A stretch of 64,000 nucleotides of DNA. It comes from an uncultured candidate division WWE3 bacterium (GTDB lineage: Bacteria > Patescibacteriota > WWE3 > UBA101185 > UBA10185). Positions 22,553 through 30,879 of the stretch are shown here, piece by piece. The stretch lies in assembly GCA_938004185.1 (NCBI GenBank), contig CALKWN010000065.1, positions 310,001 to 374,000 of the forward strand, in the 5' to 3' direction. The notes below the pieces were generated by a model that saw nothing but the letters and a program-made list of their open reading frames with translations, ran no database searches and was not told the DNA's origin. Made by a program: the position numbers and the translations under genes. Within the stretch, counting starts at the first letter, position 1, and the number at the start of each line of letters is the position of its first letter.

Positions 22553-23290
22553 ATGGCAAAACCCAAATATAAATACAGAGGAAGAAGATACGGACAAAGC
22601 GAAGAAGAACTGTCAAAGAAATTTATCAAAACGATGACGGCTATAATTGCTATATTTATCTTCGTTATCCTTTCTTTATTTGTGTTCGCGCCTTTCTTCG
22701 GATCGGCTTTCGGTTTGCTATCTAAAAACCGAAATAAAGATGACGGGGTGATAACTGTCAGGGTCAGGCCTCCGACGCTTTCCAATGTCCCGAATTCTAC
22801 TAAAGAAAATAAAGTGGATTTGACAGGCTTTGCGAACGAAGGTGAGACAATAAAGCTATTTGTAAACGGCCCCGAAGTTGCTCAAACAACCACCGGATCC
22901 GATGGAATTTTCAATTTTGCTGCAATTGAACTAATTAATGGTAGAAACACGGTATTTGCAAAAGCCATTAACCAGAAAAACGAAGAAAGCGGGCCAAGTG
23001 AGGTTTATACGATAATTGTAGATACGGAAAATCCTGAAATAGAAGTAGTATCTCCTGAAGACGGTGATACCGTGCGAAACCTCGATAGAAGAATAACAAT
23101 CACCGGAAAAATAAATGAGAAAGCAACGATAAAGATAAACGACAGAATAGTAGCCCAAAAACCTGATCTTTCCTTTGAATACACTCTCGGAGTAAAGTCA
23201 GGGGAAGTTGAAATAAAAATCGTTGCAACTGATGAAGCCGGAAATTCATCAGAAGAAGAATTAAAAGTCAGATATCAAGAGTCGAGCTGA
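22553..23290 (+). CDS. Membrane-anchored protein with two Ig-like domains
   Basis: A 245-residue protein. It has a basic N-terminus (KPKYKYRGRRYG), one membrane helix (about residues 31-56, TAIIAIFIFVILSLFVFAPF), then two beta-sandwich repeats of about 85 residues each. Both have the shape of glucodextranase-B or bacterial Ig-like modules: KVDLTGFANEGETIKLFVNG with GIFNFAAIELINGRNTVFAKA, and RRITITGKINEKATIKIN with VEIKIVATDEAGNSSEEELK. Probably an extracellular adhesion or scaffold protein. It starts 2 nt after galU. Its last 23 bp overlap the 3' end of the convergent ligase gene. Confidence 0.85.
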   Translation: MAKPKYKYRGRRYGQSEEELSKKFIKTMTAIIAIFIFVILSLFVFAPFFGSAFGLLSKNRNKDDGVITVRVRPPTLSNVPNSTKENKVDLTGFANEGETIKLFVNGPEVAQTTTGSDGIFNFAAIELINGRNTVFAKAINQKNEESGPSEVYTIIVDTENPEIEVVSPEDGDTVRNLDRRITITGKINEKATIKINDRIVAQKPDLSFEYTLGVKSGEVEIKIVATDEAGNSSEEELKVRYQESS

Positions 23291-24434
23291 ACAAAGTCAC
23301 AAATAACACAAACATTATTTGCGGATAAAACAATGAGTTTATAAAGGACGCCTCCACTATTAAAGCCGGTATCAGACTTATTAAAATTAACCTTCTTTTA
23401 TTTTTCGATAGTAAGTTATCGAAAAAAGGAAAAAACCACGCCACCGAATATATTATTGCACCGAAAATTCCCGTAGTTGCCAGAACAAATAGAAAACTGG
23501 AATCGGACCCGGCTCCGGAGCGCGACGAAATATTATCTATGTTCAAAAAACCATATTCTTTTTGGGCGTACCTGTAAGAATTAAAACCCACACCTGTCAA
23601 TAAATTGTCTTTTGAAATCTCAAGCGCGTTTTGCCAGGAAACGAGACGGAATCTGGCAGAATCAGCAGGATCTGTAATTCCAGATATTCTTGTCTGCACT
23701 CTTGGAACTAAAAAGTACGCCAAAAATGCGATAAAAATTCCAAGCAACAAAAATTTGGGATATCTGAATATTCCAAACATAAAAATTATTACAGCTGTCA
23801 TTGCCCAAGCACTTCTAGAAAAAGTGAGAAATATAAAAATCGAAATTGTAGCAGCCGAGTAAATATAGATCCTTTGTTTATTCCCAGCAGATATGCGGTA
23901 TAAAATCCACACTAAAACAGTTGCCAAATACGCACCCAAAAAGTTGGGATCAAAAAACGTTCCGGCAGCACGGCTTTTGTGGGGATCCCAACCAAGCGAT
24001 GGATCAAGTACAGAAAAATCCGGCAAAAATACAAGCTGTAAGGCTGAAGCTGCGCATAGAAAAAGGGCGGACAGGATTAGGGTTTTTTCCAACAACCGTC
24101 CTTTCAAATAATTTAAGTTTAATAGGTTGTAAACCACAATGGCAGCAAAAATGTAAACCCCTAAACGTAGGAGGTAGGCTAAGGATATATAAATCTCGCT
24201 ACTCTCGTACTTATAGATATTTACGAAAAATGATGCGGCTGCCCAAACAAAAAAGATTAAAAATAGAATCGAGTATTTAGGAAGGCTAAATCTTTTTTTA
24301 ATTAAGAGAAATATTAAACCCGAAAACGCAAAAATAGCCGCAGCTAGATCAAAAATGTAATAGTTACCGAATCTGGCAAACTGACCTAAACTCAAAGTTG
24401 CTGTCAATAAAATTAAAAGGTATTTAAGCACCAT
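23268..24434 (-). CDS. O-antigen ligase / polymerase-like membrane protein
   Basis: A 388-residue protein with roughly ten to eleven membrane helices. The large loop and the segment LLTGVGFNSYRYAQKEYGFL near residue 285 are typical of the Wzy/WaaL (O-antigen ligase) superfamily, which polymerises or ligates lipid-linked glycans on the outer face of the membrane. A loop motif AGTFFDPNFLGAYLA around residue 155 fits the same family. It overlaps the upstream flippase gene by 11 nt and is last in a glycosidase-flippase-ligase operon. Whether it polymerises a repeat or ligates a glycan cannot be decided from sequence. Confidence 0.88.
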   Translation of the reverse strand: MVLKYLLILLTATLSLGQFARFGNYYIFDLAAAIFAFSGLIFLLIKKRFSLPKYSILFLIFFVWAAASFFVNIYKYESSEIYISLAYLLRLGVYIFAAIVVYNLLNLNYLKGRLLEKTLILSALFLCAASALQLVFLPDFSVLDPSLGWDPHKSRAAGTFFDPNFLGAYLATVLVWILYRISAGNKQRIYIYSAATISIFIFLTFSRSAWAMTAVIIFMFGIFRYPKFLLLGIFIAFLAYFLVPRVQTRISGITDPADSARFRLVSWQNALEISKDNLLTGVGFNSYRYAQKEYGFLNIDNISSRSGAGSDSSFLFVLATTGIFGAIIYSVAWFFPFFDNLLSKNKRRLILISLIPALIVEASFINSLFYPQIMFVLFVTLFSSTLDI

Positions 24435-25701
24435 AGCTTTTTTTCCATACCTTTCGAACAGTAAAAATGAGCAATATTAGAATCAAAAACTCGGATATAT
24501 GAGTTACGACAGCAGAACCGTAAAATGAGTATTTCGGTATAACCACATAGTTAGCTGTAAAATTAAAGATGGCGCTGACAAGATATATATAAGGAAGGTA
24601 GCGCTGGTAGCCGAGAGTCACTATTAGCCAAGCCAATGGCTGGGTGAGACTATAAAGTACAAGACCTGCAAGAAGTATTCTCAAAGCCGGTACTGAGTTA
24701 GTAAATTCAGCACCCCCGAGAATACGAACGGCCAGGGGTGAGAATATATAACCAAGAACCGAAAAAGCCAAAGCCGCCCAAAATAAAAACTTAAGTGATT
24801 GAGTTAGGGTTTCTTTTAATTTGTCCTTTCCCTGAGTCATGTGTACAACCATGATCGGGTAAACCGAATTCATAAAAAAGGTAGGAAGGACGAGAGCCAC
24901 TTCAAACACCTTGTATGGTAAGGCGTAAAGACCTACGGCTTCGTTATTGCTAATTCCCAAAAAGGACGGGACGGGAAGAACTGACAGTAACAGCGAGTCT
25001 GCTTTAAAATTAACCTGGCTAAAAACAAACATTAACCCCAGCGGAAGTGATGATGCTAAAAGGTATTTCCAGACCTCTTTATCGGGCTTAAATTCGGGCT
25101 CAACCCCAAGTGATTTTATAAAGAAATAGTTTACGGTAAATGTTACGAGTCCTCCTAAAACATAGCTGAAACTTAACCACATCACACCTGCGTTTTGAGA
25201 TGAAAGTAAAAATACCAACGCCAGAATTAGTAAATATCCTGAGAGATATCCTATTGTCGACAAATCATATCTTAGTTTTGCCTGAAATATTATGTTTGTT
25301 GTTGTAAAAAGAGCTTGTGTAAAAATTAAAAATAAACTTAAAATTATTCCCAACTTTAAACTATAGGAGTATGGAAAAAACTTTAATGCGGCTAATAACA
25401 GTAAAATAAGAAACAACGAGAAAAACATTCTTATAACTAAAATGTTTCCGAAATATTTTCCTGCCTTACTCCAATCTTTAGAAATTTCTCTAGTGGCTAT
25501 GGCATTTAATCCAAAGTCGACTATCACGAAAAACAGCGCCGGCCACGCCTGCATCAAGCTAAACTGACCGTACATTTCACGTCCGTAAGTCCTGGTGATT
25601 ATTACTGTGGCTAAAACCGTGATACAAAGACTAAAAATTTTACCGAAAAGTTGGTACACGGTGTTAGCAGCAATTTTTTTGTGAGTTATGGTAAGGTTCA
25701 T
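24424..25701 (-). CDS. Polysaccharide flippase (Wzx / MOP family)
   Basis: A 425-residue membrane protein with 12 or more helices. The N-terminus TVYQLFGKIFSLCITVLATV followed by RTYGREMYGQFSLMQAW matches the MOP-family Wzx exporters, which flip lipid-linked glycan units across the membrane. Residues ATREISKDWSKAGKYFGNIL form the usual first cytoplasmic loop. The start overlaps the stop of the glycosidase gene as TAATG, indicating coupled translation. With galU and the ligase next door this supports a dedicated surface-glycan pathway. The substrate is unknown. Confidence 0.92.
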   Translation of the reverse strand: MNLTITHKKIAANTVYQLFGKIFSLCITVLATVIITRTYGREMYGQFSLMQAWPALFFVIVDFGLNAIATREISKDWSKAGKYFGNILVIRMFFSLFLILLLLAALKFFPYSYSLKLGIILSLFLIFTQALFTTTNIIFQAKLRYDLSTIGYLSGYLLILALVFLLSSQNAGVMWLSFSYVLGGLVTFTVNYFFIKSLGVEPEFKPDKEVWKYLLASSLPLGLMFVFSQVNFKADSLLLSVLPVPSFLGISNNEAVGLYALPYKVFEVALVLPTFFMNSVYPIMVVHMTQGKDKLKETLTQSLKFLFWAALAFSVLGYIFSPLAVRILGGAEFTNSVPALRILLAGLVLYSLTQPLAWLIVTLGYQRYLPYIYLVSAIFNFTANYVVIPKYSFYGSAVVTHISEFLILILLIFTVRKVWKKSYGA

Positions 25702-26918
25702 TAGTCACAATCTCCGATTCTCATTTGATTTATTATAAAGGCAGGCGGTTTGCCGGAAATTTTCTTCATATCTCTTATCGTATCGAAATGTTTGTAAGGA
25801 ACGTTATCTCCATTCAACCAGGAAAAGTGATCGAAAGGAGGCTCATATTTTATTGTAAAGGGCATCACGGCTCTCACTCTATCATCCTTCAACCACACGT
25901 CTTCAAAAGCTTTTTTAGTGTATTCTGCAACTGTTTCTACAGGAAGGTAGCTCGGGTTGTAATTTACGCCTTCAGCGTGTGCCCAACCTGTTTCCGTTAT
26001 AAATACCGGTAATTCTTTTTCCACTTTAAGAACTACTTCAAGAAAACTTAGTTCGGTTTCGTAAGCTTTTATGCTCCATCTACCTTCGTTATAGGGACTT
26101 CCGGAGAAATTGGGTTGGGGATAGGGGTGTGAAGCCCAGCCGTCTAATTTTGAGAATATTCCCGGAACAGCGATTTCCATTCTTCTCATATACTCAAGAG
26201 AATCTAAATGGTTAGAGTCTGTTGGCGCAGAAACATTGAATGCGCCGTTTAGCATAAAGAAGTCCGCATTTTCCTGTTTGAAGGTATCGATAGTGAAATT
26301 TAAAATTTCAGCGTACTCGTCAGGATCTACCCGACCGTACCAGAAATTTTTATCGTTAGGCTCGTTGTACACACTAACATATCTGTATCTTATCGGCCAA
26401 ACAAATCTGTTAAGAAACTCTGCGGCCTTTACCGTCTGTTCCTTATAGTTATCCGTATCAACATCCCAAAGCTGTATTACAGGGATTAAATGTTTTTCGC
26501 GTAATTTTCTAAAAACCCCGTCCCATTTTTCGAAAGCGGTGTCCTTTACATTGTATGGAATCAAAACATATCCCCAGTCTCCTTTTCCGGTGTTAACAAG
26601 TTCCTCGGCACGATCAAAAAACTCGTCTTCTTCCGCGTATATATAAATCCCGAACTTATTGTTTTCTTCCCACAATGGATCGCTTCCGGTGTATGTATAA
26701 AACTCAACCTCTTCTACCTGATTGCACTCATCGTTGTTTTCTGCAACCCTCATCCTATCGACGTAAACCTGCCTTTTTTGATCATCCGACAACCTCTCTT
26801 CTTCGAGATACTTAGCGTATTCTCTATAAAAAATCATAGCTGTAACTACCGCTACGCTTAAAAAAACAAATAGCAGAATTGTACGAAAACGGTATTTTCT
26901 AATTTTTAGTACCGGCAC
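25701..26918 (-). CDS. Membrane-anchored glycoside hydrolase, clan GH-A
   Basis: A 405-residue protein with an N-terminal membrane helix (about residues 11-29) and an extracytoplasmic (beta/alpha)8 barrel. The two catalytic Glu of clan GH-A are visible: YRYVSVYNEPND (acid/base, about residue 190) and LPVFITETGWAH (nucleophile, about residue 309), with SHPYPQP between them. This resembles GH5/GH39/GH53-like enzymes acting on beta-linked glycans. The start is a GTG whose TAGAAT -10 (26925-26930) ends 6 nt upstream, a clear leaderless case. First gene of an operon with flippase and ligase, so it may trim or edit the exported glycan. Confidence 0.85.
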   Translation of the reverse strand: MPVLKIRKYRFRTILLFVFLSVAVVTAMIFYREYAKYLEEERLSDDQKRQVYVDRMRVAENNDECNQVEEVEFYTYTGSDPLWEENNKFGIYIYAEEDEFFDRAEELVNTGKGDWGYVLIPYNVKDTAFEKWDGVFRKLREKHLIPVIQLWDVDTDNYKEQTVKAAEFLNRFVWPIRYRYVSVYNEPNDKNFWYGRVDPDEYAEILNFTIDTFKQENADFFMLNGAFNVSAPTDSNHLDSLEYMRRMEIAVPGIFSKLDGWASHPYPQPNFSGSPYNEGRWSIKAYETELSFLEVVLKVEKELPVFITETGWAHAEGVNYNPSYLPVETVAEYTKKAFEDVWLKDDRVRAVMPFTIKYEPPFDHFSWLNGDNVPYKHFDTIRDMKKISGKPPAFIINQMRIGDCD

Positions 26919-26998
26919 TACCCCATTCTATCATTTATAAGCCAACACATTGAAAAATTCGGCTGTATTTATCGGCCCAATTACCTTAAAATTACAAG

Positions 26999-28234
26999 GT
27001 GAGGTCCGAAGTAAAAGTTATCGTAATACTATTCTCAATCGTACTGGTTCTCGGCGGGCTTAGTCTTTATATCAGTAAAGTCGATTACAAGTATCGCCCG
27101 CTAACACCGTTTTCTAATTCATTTGATATTCTTTCGCTTTTTAAGGAAAGGAAAAAACCTTCTTATAGAATTTACGGTTACCTTCCGTACTGGACATTAG
27201 GTAGCATGGAATATCTTCAATTAGACAGACTCACTGATATCGCATACTTCGGTTTATATATAAACGGAAAAGGTGAGTTTGTTAAAACCGTCGAAGGGGA
27301 AGATGGGAGTTTAATAACAGAGCCTGGCTATAGAAATTGGAAACAGGAAGAGAAAATTAAACAGTTAATTGAAGCGTGTAAAAAATATGGTGTAAATTTT
27401 GCACTTACTGTTATAGCTCACAGAGACACCGACAATGATGCATTTTTAACATGCAGAGAGTGCTGGGACACACTTTTGAATAACGTGATCACAGAGCTTG
27501 ATGAAAAGGGAATCACGGATGTAAATCTGAACTTTGAGTATGCTGAATATACCGATATTGAAATAGCGGTGAAATTTACCGAATTTACAGAATATATGAA
27601 TAGGAAGCTAGACGAAAGATACGGCAATTCAAATGTTGTGGTGTCAGCTTTTGCTGATTCAGCTGTTAAAAATAGGGTTAGCTCTGATTTAGAAAATTTA
27701 GCAAAACAAAGCGACGGAATATTTATTATGGGATATGATTTCCACCGCCCTACTTCGGATAAAGCAGGACCTGTCTCACCTATAGGAGGTAAGGGGGTTC
27801 ATGCCGAATACGACATAGAAACTATGATGAAAGACTATCTCTCGGTCGTTCCTCCCAATAAAATAATTCTGGGTGTTCCGTATTACGGCTATAACTGGGT
27901 TGTGGGGCAAAATGAAAAATATGCTGAAAGAATTGACGGAAGCGAAGAAATTGGTTTTTCACAATCACAAACCTTTGAGGCTGTTATGGACACATTAATA
28001 GATGTTAAGCCCAATGTTTTGTGGGACGAGCTGGGACAAGTTCCTTACTTCAGCTATGTTAGCCCCGAAACAGGTCAGCAAAGACAGGTTTTTTACGAAA
28101 ACGAAAAATCTCTGAGAATAAAATATCAAATGGCTAAAAATAATAATTTAATGGGTGTAGGAATATGGGCACTAGGCTACGACGGCGGCTATACCGAACT
28201 TTGGAATCTTTTGTACGATGAATTTATTGACTAG
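26999..28234 (+). CDS. GH18-like (chitinase/SleL-type) membrane-anchored protein
   Basis: A 411-residue protein with an N-terminal membrane helix (about residues 5-24) and a GH18-type barrel. The start RIYGYLPYWTLGS, strand LTDIAYFGLYI, and later GIFIMGYDFHRP, LGVPYYGYNW and MGVGIWALGYDGGYTELW match the cortex-lytic/chitinase-like branch. The catalytic strand reads DVNLNFEY: the Glu is kept, but the Asp residues of DxDxE are Asn, so activity may be reduced or altered. The start is GTG with TAAAAT (26987-26992) ending 6 nt upstream. Divergent from the GH-A glycosidase. It probably acts on peptidoglycan or the exported glycan, or serves as a binding protein. Confidence 0.85.
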   Translation: MRSEVKVIVILFSIVLVLGGLSLYISKVDYKYRPLTPFSNSFDILSLFKERKKPSYRIYGYLPYWTLGSMEYLQLDRLTDIAYFGLYINGKGEFVKTVEGEDGSLITEPGYRNWKQEEKIKQLIEACKKYGVNFALTVIAHRDTDNDAFLTCRECWDTLLNNVITELDEKGITDVNLNFEYAEYTDIEIAVKFTEFTEYMNRKLDERYGNSNVVVSAFADSAVKNRVSSDLENLAKQSDGIFIMGYDFHRPTSDKAGPVSPIGGKGVHAEYDIETMMKDYLSVVPPNKIILGVPYYGYNWVVGQNEKYAERIDGSEEIGFSQSQTFEAVMDTLIDVKPNVLWDELGQVPYFSYVSPETGQQRQVFYENEKSLRIKYQMAKNNNLMGVGIWALGYDGGYTELWNLLYDEFID

Positions 28235-28262
28235 AGGATATAATTAACTTTTAATTATTAGG

Positions 28263-29303
28263 ATGGAAAATTCTGACCGGTCAAATTCAACAGCACAGAA
28301 CGGAAACGGCACACCTCTGCCTAAAAAGGTAGCTATTGTATACAGTGAAATAAAAAGAGAATACTTTCCTACGGAAGAACAATACATAACGGAAGCGGAT
28401 GCATTTGAGGATGCACAACTTATTTCGAAATATGTTGAAAGACTGGGTGTTGAATGTTCAATACTACCCGGAGATGCAAACCTTAGCGAAGAATTAAAAA
28501 AATTTAAGCCTGAGATGGTTTTTAATCTTGCGGATTCCATAAAGGGCAATGAGTATTTGTCTTCCGCTGTCCCAGGCATTTTAGAGTCACTTGAAATACC
28601 ATATACCGGTGCAGACATTTTAGGACTTGCCCTATGCTACAACAAATTTTTAGTTAAAAAACTTTTACATCAATTTAAAATTCCGGTTCCTAACTTTCAA
28701 TTATTTACTTCTGCCGTAGATCCTATTGATCCTCACCTAAGATTTCCTCTTATTACAAAGCTAAACGAGATACACGGCGGTGTAGAAATAACCCAAGATT
28801 CAGTTGTAGAAAATGAAAAAGCTCTGAGAGCAAGAATAAAATATTTAAATGAGGTGTATAAACAGCCTATTTTAGTTGAAGAGTTTATCGTAGGAAAAGA
28901 GATTACCGCTTACGTTCTTGAGGGACTTAACAGAAAAGTGTACATGGCTGAAAAAGTCTTCAACAAACCTGACGATAAGTATGTTTTTTTAACTTTTGAA
29001 GATCAGTGGATAAATAAAGAGGAGACGTTCAAATACGAAAAATTTGAAAACTCTTATCTGAAAGATTTGGTAATAAGCGCTTTCGACGCAATAAAAATGA
29101 TGGATTACGGAAAATTTGATATTAGACAGGACGGTTCTGGTAGATATTTCTTTATAGACGCAAACGCCAACCCGGCTTTCGGTCCAAAAGAGAGCAAAAC
29201 TGCAATGGGGTTAATACTGGAAGATCTATATAAAATACCATTTATCGACATTTTGAAAAGACTGATGCTTAATACTCTTAGAGGGCCGCTTAAGGATTTT
29301 TAA
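28263..29303 (+). CDS. D-Ala-D-Ala ligase-like ATP-grasp enzyme
   Basis: A 346-residue ATP-grasp ligase. Visible are the N-terminal Rossmann-like part with KPEMVFNLADSIKGNEYLSSAVPGILE (matching the Ddl VFNLxxG..GE region), then PYTGADILGLALCYNKFLVKKLL, the ATP-binding strands FPLITKLNEIHGGVEITQDS, VEEFIVGKEITAYVLEG, and the metal-binding end DIRQDGSGRYFFIDANANPAF. Ddl makes the D-Ala-D-Ala end of peptidoglycan, but the substrate loops differ and other Ddl-like ligases exist, so I leave the gene symbol open. Start: ATG 28263 behind a TATAAT about 15 nt upstream. The first 20 residues are Ser/Asn-rich and may be dispensable. Confidence 0.82.
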   Translation: MENSDRSNSTAQNGNGTPLPKKVAIVYSEIKREYFPTEEQYITEADAFEDAQLISKYVERLGVECSILPGDANLSEELKKFKPEMVFNLADSIKGNEYLSSAVPGILESLEIPYTGADILGLALCYNKFLVKKLLHQFKIPVPNFQLFTSAVDPIDPHLRFPLITKLNEIHGGVEITQDSVVENEKALRARIKYLNEVYKQPILVEEFIVGKEITAYVLEGLNRKVYMAEKVFNKPDDKYVFLTFEDQWINKEETFKYEKFENSYLKDLVISAFDAIKMMDYGKFDIRQDGSGRYFFIDANANPAFGPKESKTAMGLILEDLYKIPFIDILKRLMLNTLRGPLKDF

Positions 29304-29336
29304 TCATCATCACAACGAATATGCTTGTGATACTTT

Positions 29337-29412
29337 TGGTGGGCCCGCCTGGGATCGAACCAGGGACCTCTCGGATGTGAACCGAGCGCTCTAACCACTG
29401 AGCCACGGACCC
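29337..29412 (-). tRNA. tRNA-Val (anticodon CAC), CCA encoded
   Basis: Minus strand acceptor stem GGGTCCG/CGGGCCC, anticodon stem CTCGG/CCGAG with loop TTCACAT (anticodon CAC), T-arm CCTGG-TTCGATC-CCAGG, discriminator A, CCA at the 3' end. Just behind it TCACAA/TTGTGA forms a small hairpin. No tRNA-linked repeat follows. Confidence 0.96.
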
Positions 29413-29484
29413 TCGCGCCCATATTTTACAGTATTTTACACATCCCTCCTAGTTATTTAACCCGGTCTGATATAAAATTACCCT

Positions 29485-30039
29485 ATGGCAAGAAAATTTA
29501 GTGTTAGAAACGCCGTCGCCGACGTACTGGAAATATTTCTTATAGGTATAACCGTTTTTCTGTTGGTATACATACTTGTAGGTCAGTTTCTGGAAGTTTC
29601 CGGCGACTCCATGCACCCATATTTAAAAGATAAAGAGCAGATTATTGCCGAAAAACTTTCAATAAAATTCGACCCAATCCAAAGAAATGAGGTTATTATA
29701 TTCTGGCATCCTGTTTCCAAATCAGAATTACTTGTAAAAAGAGTTGTTGCTTTGCCCGGAGAAACAATAAAAATTCAAAACGGTTTTGTATATGTGAACG
29801 GACAAAAGCTTGAAGAAACTTATCTCGCCCCAACAGTTGTTACCGAGGGTGACGAATTTTTAACGGAAGGAAAAGACTACAAAGTATCTGAGGACTATTT
29901 TATTGTAATGGGGGATAACAGAGGGGAAAGCACAGATTCAAGATACTGGGGACCTGTTCACAAAGATGCGGTCATAGGACGCGCATTGGCAGTTTTTTAC
30001 CCAACAGACAGCATAAGATTGGTAAATAAAGAAAAATGA
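29485..30039 (+). CDS. lepB: Signal peptidase I
   Basis: A 184-residue membrane peptidase that removes signal peptides from exported proteins. One N-terminal helix (about residues 13-35) is followed by the catalytic Ser in VSGDSMHPYL, the general-base Lys in LLVKRVVALPGETI, and the box MGDNRGESTDSRYWGPV. All S26A motifs are present. Start: ATG with TAAAAT (29473-29478) ending 6 nt upstream, leaderless. Confidence 0.98.
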   Translation: MARKFSVRNAVADVLEIFLIGITVFLLVYILVGQFLEVSGDSMHPYLKDKEQIIAEKLSIKFDPIQRNEVIIFWHPVSKSELLVKRVVALPGETIKIQNGFVYVNGQKLEETYLAPTVVTEGDEFLTEGKDYKVSEDYFIVMGDNRGESTDSRYWGPVHKDAVIGRALAVFYPTDSIRLVNKEK

Positions 30040-30076
30040 TTGGAAACTCTTAAGTGTGGGCTTAAATCGAAAATTG

Positions 30077-30337
30077 TTACTTAACCTCTACAACCTCGAT
30101 TTGTTTCTTCTTCTTAGTTAACCAGGAAAATTTAACAATTCCGTTAACTTTGCTGAATATTGAGAAGTCCTTAGCCATGTCGGTATTTTTTCCGGCTACA
30201 AAAGTTCTACCTCTTTGTCTGACGATGATTCCCCCGGGTTTTACAACTGATCCTCCGAAGACTTTTACACCAAGCCTTTTTCCCGATACATTTCCGCCCT
30301 GTCTGGCTTTTGAGCCTCCCGCTTTTTTATGTGCCAT
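30077..30337 (-). CDS. rpmA: Ribosomal protein L27
   Basis: An 86-residue protein of the large subunit near the peptidyl-transferase centre. The conserved start AHKKAGGSKARQGGNVSGKRLGVKVFGG and VKPGGIIVRQRGRTFVAGKN are present. The N-terminus starts directly at the functional tail, without the cleavable Firmicutes extension. It begins 3 nt after rplU, so both are one operon. Confidence 0.98.
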   Translation of the reverse strand: MAHKKAGGSKARQGGNVSGKRLGVKVFGGSVVKPGGIIVRQRGRTFVAGKNTDMAKDFSIFSKVNGIVKFSWLTKKKKQIEVVEVK

Positions 30338-30340
30338 ATA

Positions 30341-30811
30341 TTACTTAGCCTCCTTTTTTACCGGTTTTTTAGCTTTTATTGCGGGTTTTTTAGTTACCGG
30401 TTTTTTATCCCCAGCTACTTTCTTCACCGACTGTTTTTCTTTCTTTTCCGTTACAGGCGCACTTTCCGCTTTAACCACAGGCTTTTGTTCTTTTCCCGAT
30501 GAAATCTCTATTTTTTCGACTAAAACTTCAGATATTTCGTCCCTGTAACCTCTAGTTTTTCTATATCTGGATTTTGACTTAAATCTTGAAACAACAACTT
30601 TTCTACCTCTTTTTTCTCCTGTTATTTTAAGTTTAACCGAAACACCTTTTACTAAAGGATCTCCGATTACGGTTTCCCTTCCGTCAGAAAAAAGGAGCAC
30701 ATCGGCTGAAATATCGCCGTTCTGCTTGTTTACAAAAAGGGTGTCACCCTCGTGTACTTTATATTGAGACGATCCTATTTTTATTACCGCGTATTTATCC
30801 ATAGAAAACAT
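30341..30811 (-). CDS. rplU: Ribosomal protein L21 with Lys/Ala-rich C-terminal tail
   Basis: A 156-residue protein. The L21 body occupies residues 4-103 (YAVIKIGSSQYKVHEGDTLF, then GEKRGRKVVVSRFKSKSRYRKTRGYRD). About 50 extra C-terminal residues rich in Lys, Ala, Pro and Val form a histone-like basic tail that ordinary L21 (about 103 residues) lacks. The start is uncertain: ATG at 30811 lies 4 nt and ATG at 30802 lies 13 nt after a TAATAT -10 (30816-30821). MDKYAVIKIG from 30802 looks like the classical L21 start. It leads rpmA in the usual L21-L27 pair. Confidence 0.95.
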   Translation of the reverse strand: MFSMDKYAVIKIGSSQYKVHEGDTLFVNKQNGDISADVLLFSDGRETVIGDPLVKGVSVKLKITGEKRGRKVVVSRFKSKSRYRKTRGYRDEISEVLVEKIEISSGKEQKPVVKAESAPVTEKKEKQSVKKVAGDKKPVTKKPAIKAKKPVKKEAK

Positions 30812-30879
30812 TGGAATATTACACTAAATTTAGGGATTGAGCAAGAATTCCAACATAAATAGTGTAAATTGCAAAAACC

